Below, in pieces: positions 40,843-52,336 of a stretch of DNA of 64,000 bases. The notes under the pieces are model-generated. The model saw only the letters and a program-made list of their open reading frames with translations. It searched no databases and had not been told where the DNA came from. The first letter of the stretch is position 1. Every line of letters begins with the position of its first letter. Origin of the DNA: Phaeosaccion multiseriatum (Eukaryota > Ochrophyta, other classes); assembly GCA_965112735.1 (NCBI GenBank), contig OZ218952.1, positions 434,001 through 498,000 on the forward strand. The letters run 5' to 3'. The position numbers and the translations under genes are program-made.

Positions 40843-41695
40843 GGCTTACGAGGGAGGCCACACCCGCACTTCAGCGCCCGCCTTCAAAGCTTCTCCTCTC
40901 CCTAACGCCCTTTTTCCGCCCCTCCTCTTCCGGAAAACAGGTCCTGCACCTCTGGCGCTGCTCCTACCGCCTCTGTGCGGGTGTGGATTGCAAGAGGGCG
41001 CAGAGAGACAGGGATGGCCCGTGAGATTCGTCACGAGTGAATTTCTGTCGTCTCCAAATCACTGTACAAGAAAATACTCGTCAGACCCGTACAAAATCAA
41101 AGAGAAGCAGCGCGGAGTCGCTGACGCTGGTCAGACTGGTCCTAACCTTCCCATCTGCGCCACTCACCCGAAGACGGCTGGCCCGAGGACTACTCGAGCG
41201 CCCTGCGCCAGGGGGGGCAGCGTCGGGGCGGGGGGCGACAAACGTCACACCAACGGAAACGAGAATTTCTCGGCTTTTCGCAGCGCCCCAACTCTCCAGC
41301 CAACGCAGGTAGCTGAACCAAATCCCTCCTCCAGAGCACAAGCCGGCTGGGTCCTCTCGGTTCTCCCTGTGTTGCTGCTCAGCCCCGACTCTGCAACGGG
41401 TTTGGACTTCGATATCTACGTTCCACCCACCCTCTTTCGGAAATTTTGAAAGCGCAAACCGTTCCCGGGGTGGACGCGTCAGTGTTAGTGAATTTGTCGT
41501 GAAGTTGGATTGTGGGCAAACAGCCGGGAGTTGAAGGAGTGGAGAGGTGAGACAGAAGTTAGTAAGGTGGGGGGGTTAGGGTGGGGGGGGTGAGGTAGGA
41601 GGGTTGGGGTGGGGTGGTTGGGTGTGTGGTGCCTTCCCCAGCTGCGCGCATCTCTAACTGAATGTTCTCCCTTTTTGACACAGCCGCGATCCATC
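40843..41695. promoter_or_regulatory. Divergent region, GT2-B / SR protein
   Basis: 853 bp between start codons, mostly unique sequence, with a G-rich GGGGTGGG segment (41568-41625). A 5' non-coding exon or intron of the SR gene is possible, because a CACAG acceptor-like site lies just before its ATG at 41696. Confidence 0.45.
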
Positions 41696-43424
41696 ATGAG
41701 TCGGACCAGGCGAGATGACTTCGCGCACAAGGGCGTGTCTCTGCTGGTGCGCAACCTCAGCTACCGCACCGGAGCTGAGGATGTGAAGGACGTCTTCAAG
41801 CGATATGGAGACATCCGAGACGTGTATATTCCAAAGGACTACCACTCAGGGTAAGTCCAAGCAGCCGGAGGGAGGTTGACAATGTCGGATCAAAGGCGGC
41901 GGGAGGAAGGATTTGGCGAGTGGCCGACGAGGAGTGATTGCAGTGTCTGTCCCCGCCCGTTATCCTTCATGAGGGCCTTTATGCGTCCACGCCGTATCCT
42001 GTGTGTCCTGTGGTGTTTGACACGCCAGTGCTGAGCAAGAGGGATGAAGAAGGGCGGAGTCGATCTTTGAGAAGGAGGAGAAGAGTGGAAAGATGGATGC
42101 TCCCACAAGGCCCATCCTTCCGGTATCCAAGAATTGCGGGGATGTTCTCTACTCTAAGAAGCCCCTTCCCCCTTGACGATCAGCAGCGGGGAGTGGAATG
42201 CAAGACCGTGAAGGTAGAAGAGGGTGAATCGAGAAGAAGAGGACAAGAACATGAGTGCTTGCACAATGGCTCGCCTCGCCGCTGGATTTCCGATCGTATG
42301 AAGACTAGAGCCGCGGGGCAAGTCAAGTGAAGACAGACAAGAAGCCGCACGGGGCAAGTCATTGAAGACGAGAGACCAGGAGACACGGGGCAAGTCCATT
42401 CCAGCCCGTTCAGCCCTCCATCTCAAGGCACCACTCAAGGTTTCCGTGGTCAGATGTTCTGTCAGCTCTAACCTCTACTCCTCTGACCGCTGCCTCTACC
42501 CTGTTCTCGCCCCTTTCCGAAATGTTTAATGCCTGCCCTCTCCTCTGACGCTCCCTCCTCCCCCTTCCGCGCTCATTTCTCCTCTGTGCCTCTTCTGCGC
42601 GCTCATCTCCCTCATCAGGGAACCCAAGGGTTTCTGCTTCATTGAGGTGAGCAGACGCGACGGCATCTCTCCCCTTGGCCTCTAGCGCTTAAACTCAAGT
42701 CTGGATTATTCCTTCCTTCCCTTCCTCTGGCATTATTGTTTGGCGTTTCCCGTATGGCACTCTTCGAACCGTCAGGAGGCTGGGCCTCTGTGTAGATGAG
42801 TATCCTCTGACTCTCTCTGCTCTCTTTCCCCCCCCCACCCCCTGCTGCCCTCCCTCCCTACCATCTACCCCACCCCATCACCCCACTGCTGCAATTGGTT
42901 CTCCCATGCCATCTGGCGACCGTTCACCCCCTTATCTTCGTGCAGTTTTACGACGCTCGCGATGCCCGAGAGGCCCAGGAGGAATTGGATCGCTACCTCC
43001 TCGATGGGCGACAAATCACTGTCGTGTTCGCCCAGGAGAAGCGAAAGGACCCCAACACCATGAGAGAAATTGAGGGAGGAGGTGACCGCTATGGGGGAGG
43101 AGGAAGAGACCGAGATCGCTACGGAGGAGGAGGAGGAGGGAGGAGTCGATATGGGGGGGGAGGAGGAGGTGAGAAAAATGGAAAGAAGCTGCTTCCCAAG
43201 GAGACGTGGAAGTCGTGGACGAAGGGGGTGGGAAAGGGGTTGGGAGGAAGAACGTTGAGGATGGAAGCCCCAAGTGCTTCAGTATCGTGGTGGCACGCGA
43301 CGCTCTGGACCTCTGCTCTCTTCTCCTCCCCTCCCCTCCCCTTGTGTGTGAACGTCAATTGGTCCTTTGCGCTGCCTTCCCCTGCTCCTTCCTCCGGGTT
43401 GGGCCCACTCCTCTCACCGCTATC

Positions 43425-43462
<38 letters not shown>

Positions 43463-44252
43463 GTCCCCTCTCTCTCGATTCCTCTCACCTGCAAACTGGG
43501 CAGGCTATGGCCGAGGCCGAAGCCCAAGCTACAACAGCCGCCGCCGAGACAGCCGCAGTCGAAGCAGAGGCAGGGACCGCGACAGGGACAGGGACCGCAG
43601 TCGCAGTGGAGGTGAGTGGGGGGCTTTCACTGAGATGGACTCGCTCACTAGCTCACTGCCTAACTGTCAACCTAATGCATCTTCCTTTCCCTTCCCCGGA
43701 GCTTTGCTTTTTGCTGTCAATTGTGGGTATGTATCCGTCTATATCCCCACCACACCTGAACCGTGTCTAGTGCTCACAGTCACATCCTTTGGATGCATGT
43801 CGGGTCAGCGTGGTAGCTGTCTGTCGGGTATCGTTTTCATAGTCGATCCGGGGGGTGTAGTAGTATGTCTAACTGAAACCTGAAACACTTTCCACCTTCA
43901 TTGGCTACTTCATCCTTGCCGAACCATAGGACGTGGACGGCATCGAAGCCCCAGTCGCAGCCCAAGTAGGGGAAAGGGCAGGGGAGGCCGGAGCTACAGC
44001 AGGAGCAGAAGCAGGAGCAAGGACAGGAAATACGACCGGAGCAGGAGCAGGAGCAGAAGCGACAGCAAGGGTAGGCGCAGGGACGATGATGACGCCGACG
44101 GAGACTCTCCCCGCAAGGACAGGGAGGAGGACGAGGAGGCGACCAACGGCAACGGCAAGGAGGAGGAGAATGGACGCGATGGCAGAAAGGAAGGGGGGGA
44201 GGACGAGGGAGAGGGCAAGGAGACCGTAGGAGCAGATGACGACGAGTCGTAG
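41696..44252 (+). CDS. SR splicing factor, SCL/SC35-like
   Basis: Five exons (41696-41850, 42619-42646, 42946-43168, 43504-43611, 43930-44252) encode 278 residues. An N-terminal RRM runs from about residue 13 to 92, with RNP2 LLVRNLSY and RNP1 KGFCFIEF. The segment YHSGEPKGFCFIEFYDARDA plus YLLDGRQITVVFAQEKRKDP closely follows plant SCL30/SCL33-type SR proteins. A Gly/Asp/Arg-rich linker (residues 95-135) leads to an RS domain with many RS/SR dipeptides (NSRRRDSRSRSRGRDRDRDR), then an acidic tail ending DDDES. SR proteins define exons and recruit the spliceosome; here every gene model but two has introns. The second exon is only 28 nt and encodes RNP1, so skipping it would remove the RNA-binding core. 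Confidence 0.92.
43433..43464 (+). repeat. (CT)n tract upstream of an SR-gene acceptor
   Basis: A CT microsatellite in the intron that ends at 43503 serves as its pyrimidine tract. Confidence 0.85.
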
Positions 44253-45012
44253 ATGGCAGCAGATTCGATTGCGTGCAGACATGCAGAGATGCGTGTGTGA
44301 GCAGCGAGCGGACGGAGCACGCAACCGATGCCATTGCTCAAAGTGCGGTGTCGCGGCAGCCAGTGAAGTCGGACGGATGCAAAGAACGGGGAATGAGGGA
44401 AGAAAGGAAGTGAAGTACATGTAAGTGTTTGTCTTTGTTTTAGGCTGCTTTGGCCCTCGTCCGGATGGGGGGATGAGGGGCCGGTGTTGTGTGCATGGGC
44501 ATGTGCACATGGCGAAGGTGAGGGAGGGGGAGGGTGCCGAAGGCCGAACATGGAGCCGGATGATGTGCGGACACTGAGGAGCCGCAGCGGGGTGGTTGGG
44601 GGAAGGAAGAAGGGGGGTGATGGTGGTGGTGGTGTGTGTGTGTGTGTGTAGATGGGTAACACACGCTTACATACCGTCTCACAACCGAAGTTACGAGCTC
44701 GTCCTTCTATTGATTGTGGCGAGAACACTCATTTAGTTGACATTCAGTAATGAAAACCAATAATACCCTCCACTTCCTATCACAAAACACTAAATCTCTC
44801 TTCGTGCCATACCTTTCTACAACAAAACACCGCCCCAAGGCAGAGCAGGTCATTAAGGCCCGTCGGAAACCTCTCTCGCGACAAACGACACTAAAACGCC
44901 TGAATTGACTCCTTTCTTCCTTGGTAGCGTGCTCTCTCGTGGGAAAGATACAAAAAAAAAAAATCCCCGTACAGTACCAAGACGTCCCCTTCCTGCCGCT
45001 TCAGCCCCTCAT
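44253..45012. other. Convergent intergenic region, SR / EF-hand
   Basis: 760 bp with a small GGT/GTGT run (44618-44650) and an A-run (44951-44962). No coding signature is visible. Confidence 0.65.
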
Positions 45013-46344
45013 TTAGCGGCCCAGTGGGCAGCTCAAGCTGAGTACCTCTCTGCTATGCTTTCGCTTCTCCCTGTCCCTTCGCTCTGCCTCGACGCGAGCC
45101 ATTGTCTCGTGCTTCTTCTCCCGCTCCTCAATACCCAGCGCCAGAAACTTGCCCAGAAACTCCTCTCCGTCAATAACGCCATTGCCATCCCGATCAAAGG
45201 CCTTGTACAGCGCACAAAAGGCGGCGTCGTCGAGCACGACGGCAAAGGATAAGCGCAACTGATCACGAAAATCTGCAGGGCACAAGCTGCAGTGGAAAGA
45301 CCCCCGCACAGCCGTGCTCTCATGGGCGCAGCGGCCATTGAGCAGCTTGAGGGACTCTGCACGGATGGCAGACAGGCCCCGCTCCAGGTCCGTGCTGTCG
45401 CAGGGGGTGGCGAGAATCATGTCATTAATCGCTTCGACCTCCTGGCGAACCTTCTCCCCCTTTTCGTCTCTGCTCCGCCGCTGCCGCTCCCTGGCCGCGG
45501 CGTTCGCCTGTGCGTCTCTGTCTCGCTCTTCTCTCCCGAGCAACAGCAGCTGGTTCAGGAACAGGCGCCCGCTCACGTGCTCGCCGCCTTTGCGACACTC
45601 AAAGTGATCGACCACACTCTCTGTTTCCGCCTGCGTGAGGATGACACCGAAGAAGGACAGAAGCAGGTGTCGCAGCTGGCCAGAGGTGAGGCGCTTGTCG
45701 TAGAAGGCGTCGAAGGTGTGCGTGGTGGGGTCCATCACTTTGCTGTGCCGTGCCAGTTTGGCGAGCGCCGCGGCCCCCCCGTGCTGCTGCTGTGTCTGCC
45801 GCTGCTGTTGTTGTTGCTGCTGCTGCTGCAGCTGCAGCTTGCTATGGTCTCTGGAGATGCGGCTCGCGATGAGCGATCTCTGAACGTCGCGAAGGGCCGT
45901 AATGTCGTCGTAAGAGGAGTGGCACAGCTCCTCCAGTGTCCTGTTGGTCGTGTGCACGCTTGTGACGTTGTGGTGGGGGTCCGCGCTCCCCGGGGCGCCA
46001 TGCCCATACTCCCCCTCCTCCTGCCGCTGCCGCCGCTGTTGCTGCTCCTGCTGCCGATCCGCCAAGCGGCGCTTCTTGCTTGCGAACGTCGACTTGCTGC
46101 CCGCGGTGGAGCTCCGTGCCCAATGGAGTTGGGGAAGCAGTTTCTTTATCTGCGGGTCCGGCTGGTCACGCTTGTGGCTGGCCCGGCGGCTGTGCGCACC
46201 ACTGCTGGCACCGTAGGTCACGACTGCCGCCGCTTTGCTGAGCATTGGGAAGTGCCGGATTGCCTTGAAAGTATCGAGTCGGTCGTACGCGCCCTCTTCC
46301 CCGGATTCCTCGGGCCTAATTCCCCATTCCTCTCCATCGTTCAT
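45013..46344 (-). CDS. EF-hand calcium-binding protein
   Basis: A single-exon gene of 443 residues starting MNDGEEWGIRPEESGEEGAY. The frame stays open upstream but with no ATG. A canonical EF-hand loop, DRDGNGVIDGEEFL, lies about 60 residues from the C-terminus, with suitable Asp/Asn/Glu ligands at 1, 3, 5 and 12. A second, degenerate helix-loop-helix probably lies around LRHLLLSFFGVILTQAETES. A Gln/Arg-rich middle ([14 protein letters not shown]) comes from a CAG/CAA repeat. The segment after the EF-hand is a highly charged helix (EREKKHETMARVEAERRDRE). The partner is unknown. Its divergent neighbour is a probable flagellar-hair-family protein, so a flagellar role is possible but is only inference. 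Confidence 0.75.
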   Translation of the reverse strand: MNDGEEWGIRPEESGEEGAYDRLDTFKAIRHFPMLSKAAAVVTYGASSGAHSRRASHKRDQPDPQIKKLLPQLHWARSSTAGSKSTFASKKRRLADRQQEQQQRRQRQEEGEYGHGAPGSADPHHNVTSVHTTNRTLEELCHSSYDDITALRDVQRSLIASRISRDHSKLQLQQQQQQQQQRQTQQQHGGAAALAKLARHSKVMDPTTHTFDAFYDKRLTSGQLRHLLLSFFGVILTQAETESVVDHFECRKGGEHVSGRLFLNQLLLLGREERDRDAQANAAARERQRRSRDEKGEKVRQEVEAINDMILATPCDSTDLERGLSAIRAESLKLLNGRCAHESTAVRGSFHCSLCPADFRDQLRLSFAVVLDDAAFCALYKAFDRDGNGVIDGEEFLGKFLALGIEEREKKHETMARVEAERRDREKRKHSREVLSLSCPLGR

Positions 46345-46775
46345 TCCTCTTGCTCTCCTCGCTTCGCCGCCGCTAGTGCGGTAGTGCTCACTCGGGAGAT
46401 GTGGAAGGAGCTGCCACAAGCCCCCCAGTAGACAACCTTGTCTTGTACGCCCAACAAACAACAAAGGAATGCTTTTGGATGACGAGCCAAATTCCCCTTC
46501 GTGAGGTTTGCCTAAAGGAGCCTATCAGCAGCTTCACTTGCACAGAGAACTCTGCACGTGATAGGCTCACAGTCGAGCTGAGGACCCTCTTCCAAAGTCC
46601 TTGTGCTCGCTCGGTTTGTTCGTTTGTCTGTTCTGTAGGACTGCTTAGAGCCGGCTGGAAAAAAAAAAACCTCAAAAACCTCAAGTGACTAAACACCAAC
46701 CTGAAACTGAAACTGGTTCAGATGGCGACGAGACGGATGAAAAATGCTCGAAGAAGCGGTTAAAAAAAAAATACG
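46345..46775. promoter_or_regulatory. Divergent promoter region with inverted repeat
   Basis: 431 bp between the EF-hand and Sig1-like start codons. It contains a perfect 10-bp inverted repeat, GAGCCTATCA (46518-46527) and TGATAGGCTC (46559-46568), separated by 31 bp that hold a small CAGAG/CTCTG pair. Confidence 0.55.
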
Positions 46776-49700
46776 ATGAATGGAGGCAGCAGTAGCGATG
46801 GCTTCCTTTGGAGAACCGGTAGCAGTATGACAAGTGAGAGGAGAAGGAGGAGGAGGAGGAGGAGGAGGAGGAGGGAATCTGTGCAAGCAGCCGCCTTGGT
46901 CTTCCTCCTCTCGCATCGCTATGCCCAAGCCCGATGCCCGAACTGGTGCTCCCAGCACGGCATCTGCACGGGACCAGGGGACGATGCCTTCTGTATATGC
47001 GAGATGGGCTACCAAGACGATGACTGCAAAAAACGTGAGAAGCCTGGACGCGAGAGGAGGAGGGAGGAGGGAGGAGGGGTTGGGGGAGAATCAGTGAACG
47101 GATGTACAACATCTTTTAAATTCCCCCACGCAACTGACTGCTGCTGCTTTGCTGCTCCTAGCGACGAGCGCTCTGTGCAATCTATTATGACCTCCTCCTC
47201 TTCCTCCTCCCTCGGCGTCCCGGTCTCTGCTCAGGCATGTGCCCCAAAGGCGACGATCCCTTGACGGTGGGGCAGAACGAACGGAGCATCATCCTCACCA
47301 CCGGCGCCAAGGGCGGCCTCCTCGACGGCACGCTCACCTTCACCTTCCACGGGGAGAGCGTGCAGCTCCCGGCCAACGGGAACGCTCTCCTGGGGGCGGG
47401 ATGCAGTCAGCGGATCACCTCCTTGCCCAACGTTGAGCTGGCCACCTGCAAGCAGACCGGGGCAGTGGACGAGCGCAACGGGGTGGAGCTGGAGATTACC
47501 TTCCACTCCTTCCCCACCACGCCTTGGGAGAACAACCTGTACTCCCACGACGGTAACCCGCCCCTGTCCAGCTTCTCGTGCGAGTTTCTGGAGGTGACAG
47601 GAAGTGCCATCCACCCTTCCTGCACGCTCACAGATGGCGAAACGTCCAATCTCAAGGAGTATACCGAGTGCTCCAAGCACGGTAACTGCAACCGCGCGAT
47701 GGGAACCTGTGATTGCAGCCTGGGCTTCCACGGAGCGGCGTGCGACGACACCGCTGACCGAGACGACGTGCACGTGAGCATCGCAGAGGGGCCCTTCTTC
47801 AGCGGTAGCATGGTCAAGCTACGAGCCAACAGAGGCGTGTCTGAGGAATACGACTTTATGAAAGCCATCGCAGGCACTAGTGAGCTCATGCGCCTCAGCG
47901 GGGAAGGTCACTTAAGCCTTCTGGGCAAGCTTTCGGTCAGCAGCGGGGGCCCCGGTGGTCGTGGTGGTTCTACTTCCACCACCACGATTGATGCTGCGGG
48001 AGTGGCAGTGGAGGGAGGGGCAGTTGCGGCAGAGGCTTTGGTGGTTAACACCACCGCAGAGGCGCTGCATCGGGTAGCGGGGGCGGCGGCGGCAGGACTG
48101 GACGTATCCGTTGAGCATTTGCTCGCTGGGGACACGCTGGTTAGACTGCAGAGCTCGGGGGCGAACGCAAAGGGCGGCTTGACTGTCTATGGAGACGGAA
48201 GCACGAGCATCGAAGGAGCAGGAGGCTTATTGCTCACCGAAGGGTCGCTCCGCGTCAGGGAAGGAGATGTTGAAGTGGGCGGTGGGGTGGCCATTGGGGG
48301 CAAACTTCAAATTGGTCCACAGGGGCTGTCAGTAGCCTCGTCATCATCAGTAGCATCCTTATCGTTGACCCAGGGTGGTGGCGGTATGACGACTGCGGGG
48401 GTGGGCGGCAAGAGCGAGGGCAGGGAGGACGCGACTATTCTCCCGGGCCGTCTTGAAGTGACGAGAGACGCCACACCTCAAGCCAAGGACGGGGGGGGCA
48501 GGGCGGGGGGGAGAGGAGGAGGAGGAGGAGGGGTGGTGGCGGAGGAGACGGCTGTGGCGTCTCTGGTAGTGGACAATGCTGAGCATTTTGAGGGGAGCGT
48601 GCTGCAGCTAAGCCTTAGGGGCCAAACGACGGTGGACTCCCCTGCACGCCTCGTCAGCGCCCTGTCCACAGAGGGCGCGGAGGTGTTTTCTGTAACCGCC
48701 AATGGGCAGACTGCGGTGGGGAGGGGCGGCCTGCGCGTGCAGGCCGGAGGGGTGCAAGTAGAGGCAGGGGGGCTGGAAGTGCACAGTGGGGGGCTGAGGG
48801 TGGAGGGCGGCATCGCGTTACAGAGCGGGGGCATGGTCTTTGCCAGCGAGGAGGGGCTGCGAGTGGACGAGGGAGGTGAGTGAGTGAGTGAGTGAGTGAG
48901 TGAGTGAGTGAGTGAGTGAGTGAGAGTGAGGAAAGCGTCAACTCTCTCCTGGAGTGAGAGGGAGGAAAAGGTCACTCCCTCCCTCCCTCACGCCTCACTC
49001 TCTCCCTCCCTCACTCCCTCCCTCCCTCCCTCACTCCTCATTCTCTCCCTCCCTCACTCCTCCCTTCCCTCCCTCCCTCCCTCCCTCCCTCGCTCCCCTT
49101 CCCCACACACAGGCCTCGTGACCAAGAGCACCGACTCCTCCCACCCCACTCTCTCTGCCGCTTCCTTGCACCCATCCTTCTGCGGTTCCGTCTTATCCCT
49201 CTCTGCCGAGGCACCTCCATCCCCCTCCTTCTCCTTTCTCGAGGCAGCAGGCAGTGGGGGAGAAGTGGTCTTTGAAATTGATGGCGAGGGAAGGGTCACT
49301 GCTCAAGGAGGGCTGTTCGCTGGTACGTGTGTGTGTGTGTGTGTGTGTATGTGTGCGTACGTGCGTACGTGCGTGTATATATATATACGTATGTGCATGT
49401 GTATGAGTGTATGTATGGAACAAACGTGAGTGACTCCATCTGCTCTCCCTCTCTCTCAGGACCTGGGGGGGTGCGGGTGGAGGGCTCCATCTCTGCCACA
49501 AGCGGTGCCTTGTCCTTCGGCAGGAGCGAGCTTCAGGCCGGAGAAGAAGACATGATCCTCCCCCTGCAACAGACCACCTTCGCATTCGTTAGGAGCGACG
49601 GGCGCAGAGGGTCAACCAACCGCATCGTCTTGGACGGCACAGTAAGTTTCAGGTTCAGCTTATTGGACCTTATCATCTCTCCCCCCCTCCCTCACCCACT

Positions 49701-52031
49701 CACTCCCTTCCTCCCTCACTCACTCCCTCCCTTCCTCCCCTCCTTCCTCCCTCCCACGCTCCCTCCCTCCCTCACCCACTCACCCACTCACCCACTCACC
49801 CACTCACCCACTCCCTCCCTCCCTACCCCCCTCCCTCCCTCTCTCACCCCCTTCTTCCCTCCCTCCCTCACCCTACCTTCTCCCTCCCTCCCTCACCCTA
49901 CCTTCTCCCTCCCTCCCTCCACCCCCCCAACAGCCCTCCGTGGGGCAGCTTCTCATCCTGCACAACTCCGACGACGATGCCACTTCCGGCCCCCACCTGC
50001 CCCCCATACCTCCCTCCTATAGCGTTGTAATGGTCTTTGATGGCGACGACTGGCAGAGCACCAACGTCCTTAGCGCGGATGTAACAGCTCTGGACGGAGT
50101 CACGCAGTTGCGGGCGGCCAAAGATCTGGATATTGGGAACTTTAGTCTACGGGCGGAGCACTTGCTGGCGGGTACGGCGTGGAGGGAGGGAGGGAGGGAG
50201 GGGAGGGAGTAGGATGTAAGGTTTTATCTTGCCCTGCTCACACCACTTGTCATTGCTTCTTGCTCTTGCCTCTGCTCCCTCCCTCCCTCCCTCTGTGAAG
50301 GCTCGAACCCCAGCGGACATGTCGCCGTTTACGGAGGAGGAGGCCTCCTTACCTCGCACTCGGGCCTGCTGTGGGATGGAAAGACATTGCAAGCTAGCAA
50401 CATCAAGGTTAGGCAAATCTAATCGAAGGAGAAGGAGATGAAACGGCATCGCAGGGTAGGAGAGGGAGGGAGGGGAGAGGGATGGCAGCACACTGTTGCT
50501 GTGAGAGGGAAAGTGAGGCAGGCAGACCCCCGTCGAGAGGGTGGGGGGGGGGGGGGGGGGGCTGGCCACGGTTGCTCCATGATGGGATGGTACGGCGGTG
50601 CAACCTTCCCTACCTTCCCCTCCTGCCCTGCTTACACACAAGCACGCACGTACCTATCCGCCCGTACCAAAGGCTAGCGAGGCAAACGTGGAGCAGCTGG
50701 AGACGCGGAAGCTCTCCGTGACAGGTGAGGCCGGGCTAGGTACCAGGTGTCAGTCAGTCAGTCAGTCAGTTAGTTAGGAAGGAAGGAACGAAGAAAGGAC
50801 GGAAGGAAGGAAGGAAGGAAGGAAGGAAGGAAGGAAGGAAGGAAGGAAGGAAGGAAGGAAGGAAGGAAGGAAGAAAGGAAGGAAGATAGAACGGAAGACA
50901 GAACGGAAGGAAGGGAGGTAGAAAGGAAGGACGGCTTAATCTTGTCGTGGGAGCGCAAAGGCGTGACGGTGTTGTGGGACGCTTCACCGTGGCACGTTAA
51001 AGCTCACCCTCGACCTCTTCGCGACCTCCATGGGAGCTCTCTGACTGACCGACTGGCTGACTGAGCGTGTTGATTGCTCTCCCTCCCCCCCCCCCTCTCT
51101 CTCCCCCCCTCGCACTCCTTCTCTCCCTCCTTTCTTCCCTCCTTCCCTCTCTCCCTCCCTCCCTTCCTCCCTCCCTCTCTCCCTCTCTCCCTCCCTCCCT
51201 CCCTCCCTCCCTCTCTCTCTCACTCCCTGCCTGCCCCCGACGCAACCCCAACAGGCCAGCTGGAGGTGAAGGGCGGGGCAGGCATCTCCAGCACAACAGG
51301 ACCTGTGCAAGGGCACGGCCCCTACCTCGACAGCACCTGCAGCAGCAAGCAGGCGCTCATAGGCGTGGAGGCCCTCGACTCACAGACGGCACTGGAGACA
51401 GTGTCTAGGCTGCAGGGGGTGGTGTTCCAGCCAACAGGAGGGAGCAGCAGCAGTCATATGGGCAGTAGGAAGAGAGTGGGGCTAGAACCAGCGGAGGTGG
51501 AGCTAGTGATGAAGGTGTGTGTGTATGTGTGTGTGCGTGTGTGAGTGGGTGTGTATGTGTGGGCGTGTGTGCGTGTGTGTGCGTGTGTGCGTGTGTGTGT
51601 ATGTGTGGGTGGGTGTGGGCGTGTGTGTGTGCGTGTGTAAGTGTATGTGTGTATAGGTGTGTGCGTGTGTGTGTGTGTGTGTGCGTGTGTGTGTGTGTGC
51701 GTGTGTGAGTGTATGTGTGTGTGTAGTATGATACACATGAATGTGTGCGCAGTCTCAGGGGGGGTGTGGGGCGGAGTGAGTGGGGTGAGTGAAGCGGGGC
51801 TACTGAGGAGTGAAACAAATACATACTGAACCTGGACAAGAGGCGGAGATGAGTCCATAGCGCACGCACATGGTGATGAAACAACCCTCCCCTCGCATCT
51901 TGCTCACTCTCTCTCTCTCTCCCCTTCCCTCTTCTGCTCTCTCCTTCCCTCTCCTCTCTCTCCATCTATCTGGCCTATCTCTCTCTCCCTCTCCCTCCCT
52001 CCCTCCCTCCCTCCATCCCTCCATCCCTCCC

Positions 52032-52080
<49 letters not shown>

Positions 52081-52336
52081 CCTGCTCTGCCTGTGCCCTC
52101 TACAGGAGCTAACAGTAGAGGCCAGATCGGGAGGCACGCATACTGTCGACTCCGCCCTTGTAGCGCTACTCATCGAGTCCAGCAAGGCGTTACAGAAAGC
52201 CTCTGAGGGGCTGCAGCAGCAAGTAAACGCCCTCGAAGCCAAGCTCGAAGGCGTGGAGAGGGAGCTGAGAGAGGTTAGGACACAGCAGGCCAAGAAGGCA
52301 GCTGATGGCACCGATGGCAGTGGCGAGGAGTTATGA
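46776..52336 (+). CDS. Sig1/mastigoneme-like EGF protein with C-terminal S74 chaperone-like domain
   Basis: Nine exons encode 1,059 residues: 46776-47034, 47235-48875, 49113-49322, 49460-49641, 49934-50171, 50301-50407, 50673-50724, 51255-51514, 52106-52336. An Arg run followed by [15 protein letters not shown] is a signal peptide or anchor. An EGF-like module follows ([20 protein letters not shown]...CEMGY), then [11 protein letters not shown], the junction typical of stramenopile Sig1/Ocm proteins. A second EGF lies near residue 230 ([20 protein letters not shown]). Residues ~270-890 are Gly-rich short beta repeats ([19 protein letters not shown]). Residues ~915-1059 resemble the S74 intramolecular chaperone: [43 protein letters not shown], then a coiled coil. 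That domain drives trimer folding in phage tailspikes and MYRF. The usual Ser-Lys cleavage site looks altered (SSKQALIG). Confidence 0.78.
48876..48925 (+). repeat. (GTGA)n tract starting at a 5' splice site
   Basis: GTGAGTGAGT repeats begin exactly at the donor after exon 2 of the Sig1-like gene, so several overlapping GTGAGT donors exist in tandem. Confidence 0.88.
50753..50930 (+). repeat. (GGAA)n microsatellite in Sig1-like intron
   Basis: GGAA repeats, pure in the middle and degenerate toward 50930, lie in the intron between exons 7 and 8. They are followed by an exon-like 66-nt segment. Confidence 0.9.
51513..51725 (+). repeat. (GT)n/GCGTGT repeat in Sig1-like last intron
   Basis: About 210 bp of GT-rich repeat directly follows the exon 8 donor. 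A CCCT/CT tract (51900-52075) precedes the acceptor at 52105. Confidence 0.9.

Noticed and set aside
46345-46464. 40-residue N-terminal extension of the EF-hand protein
   Set aside because: The extension has no ATG (it opens at TTG); the first ATG is 46344.
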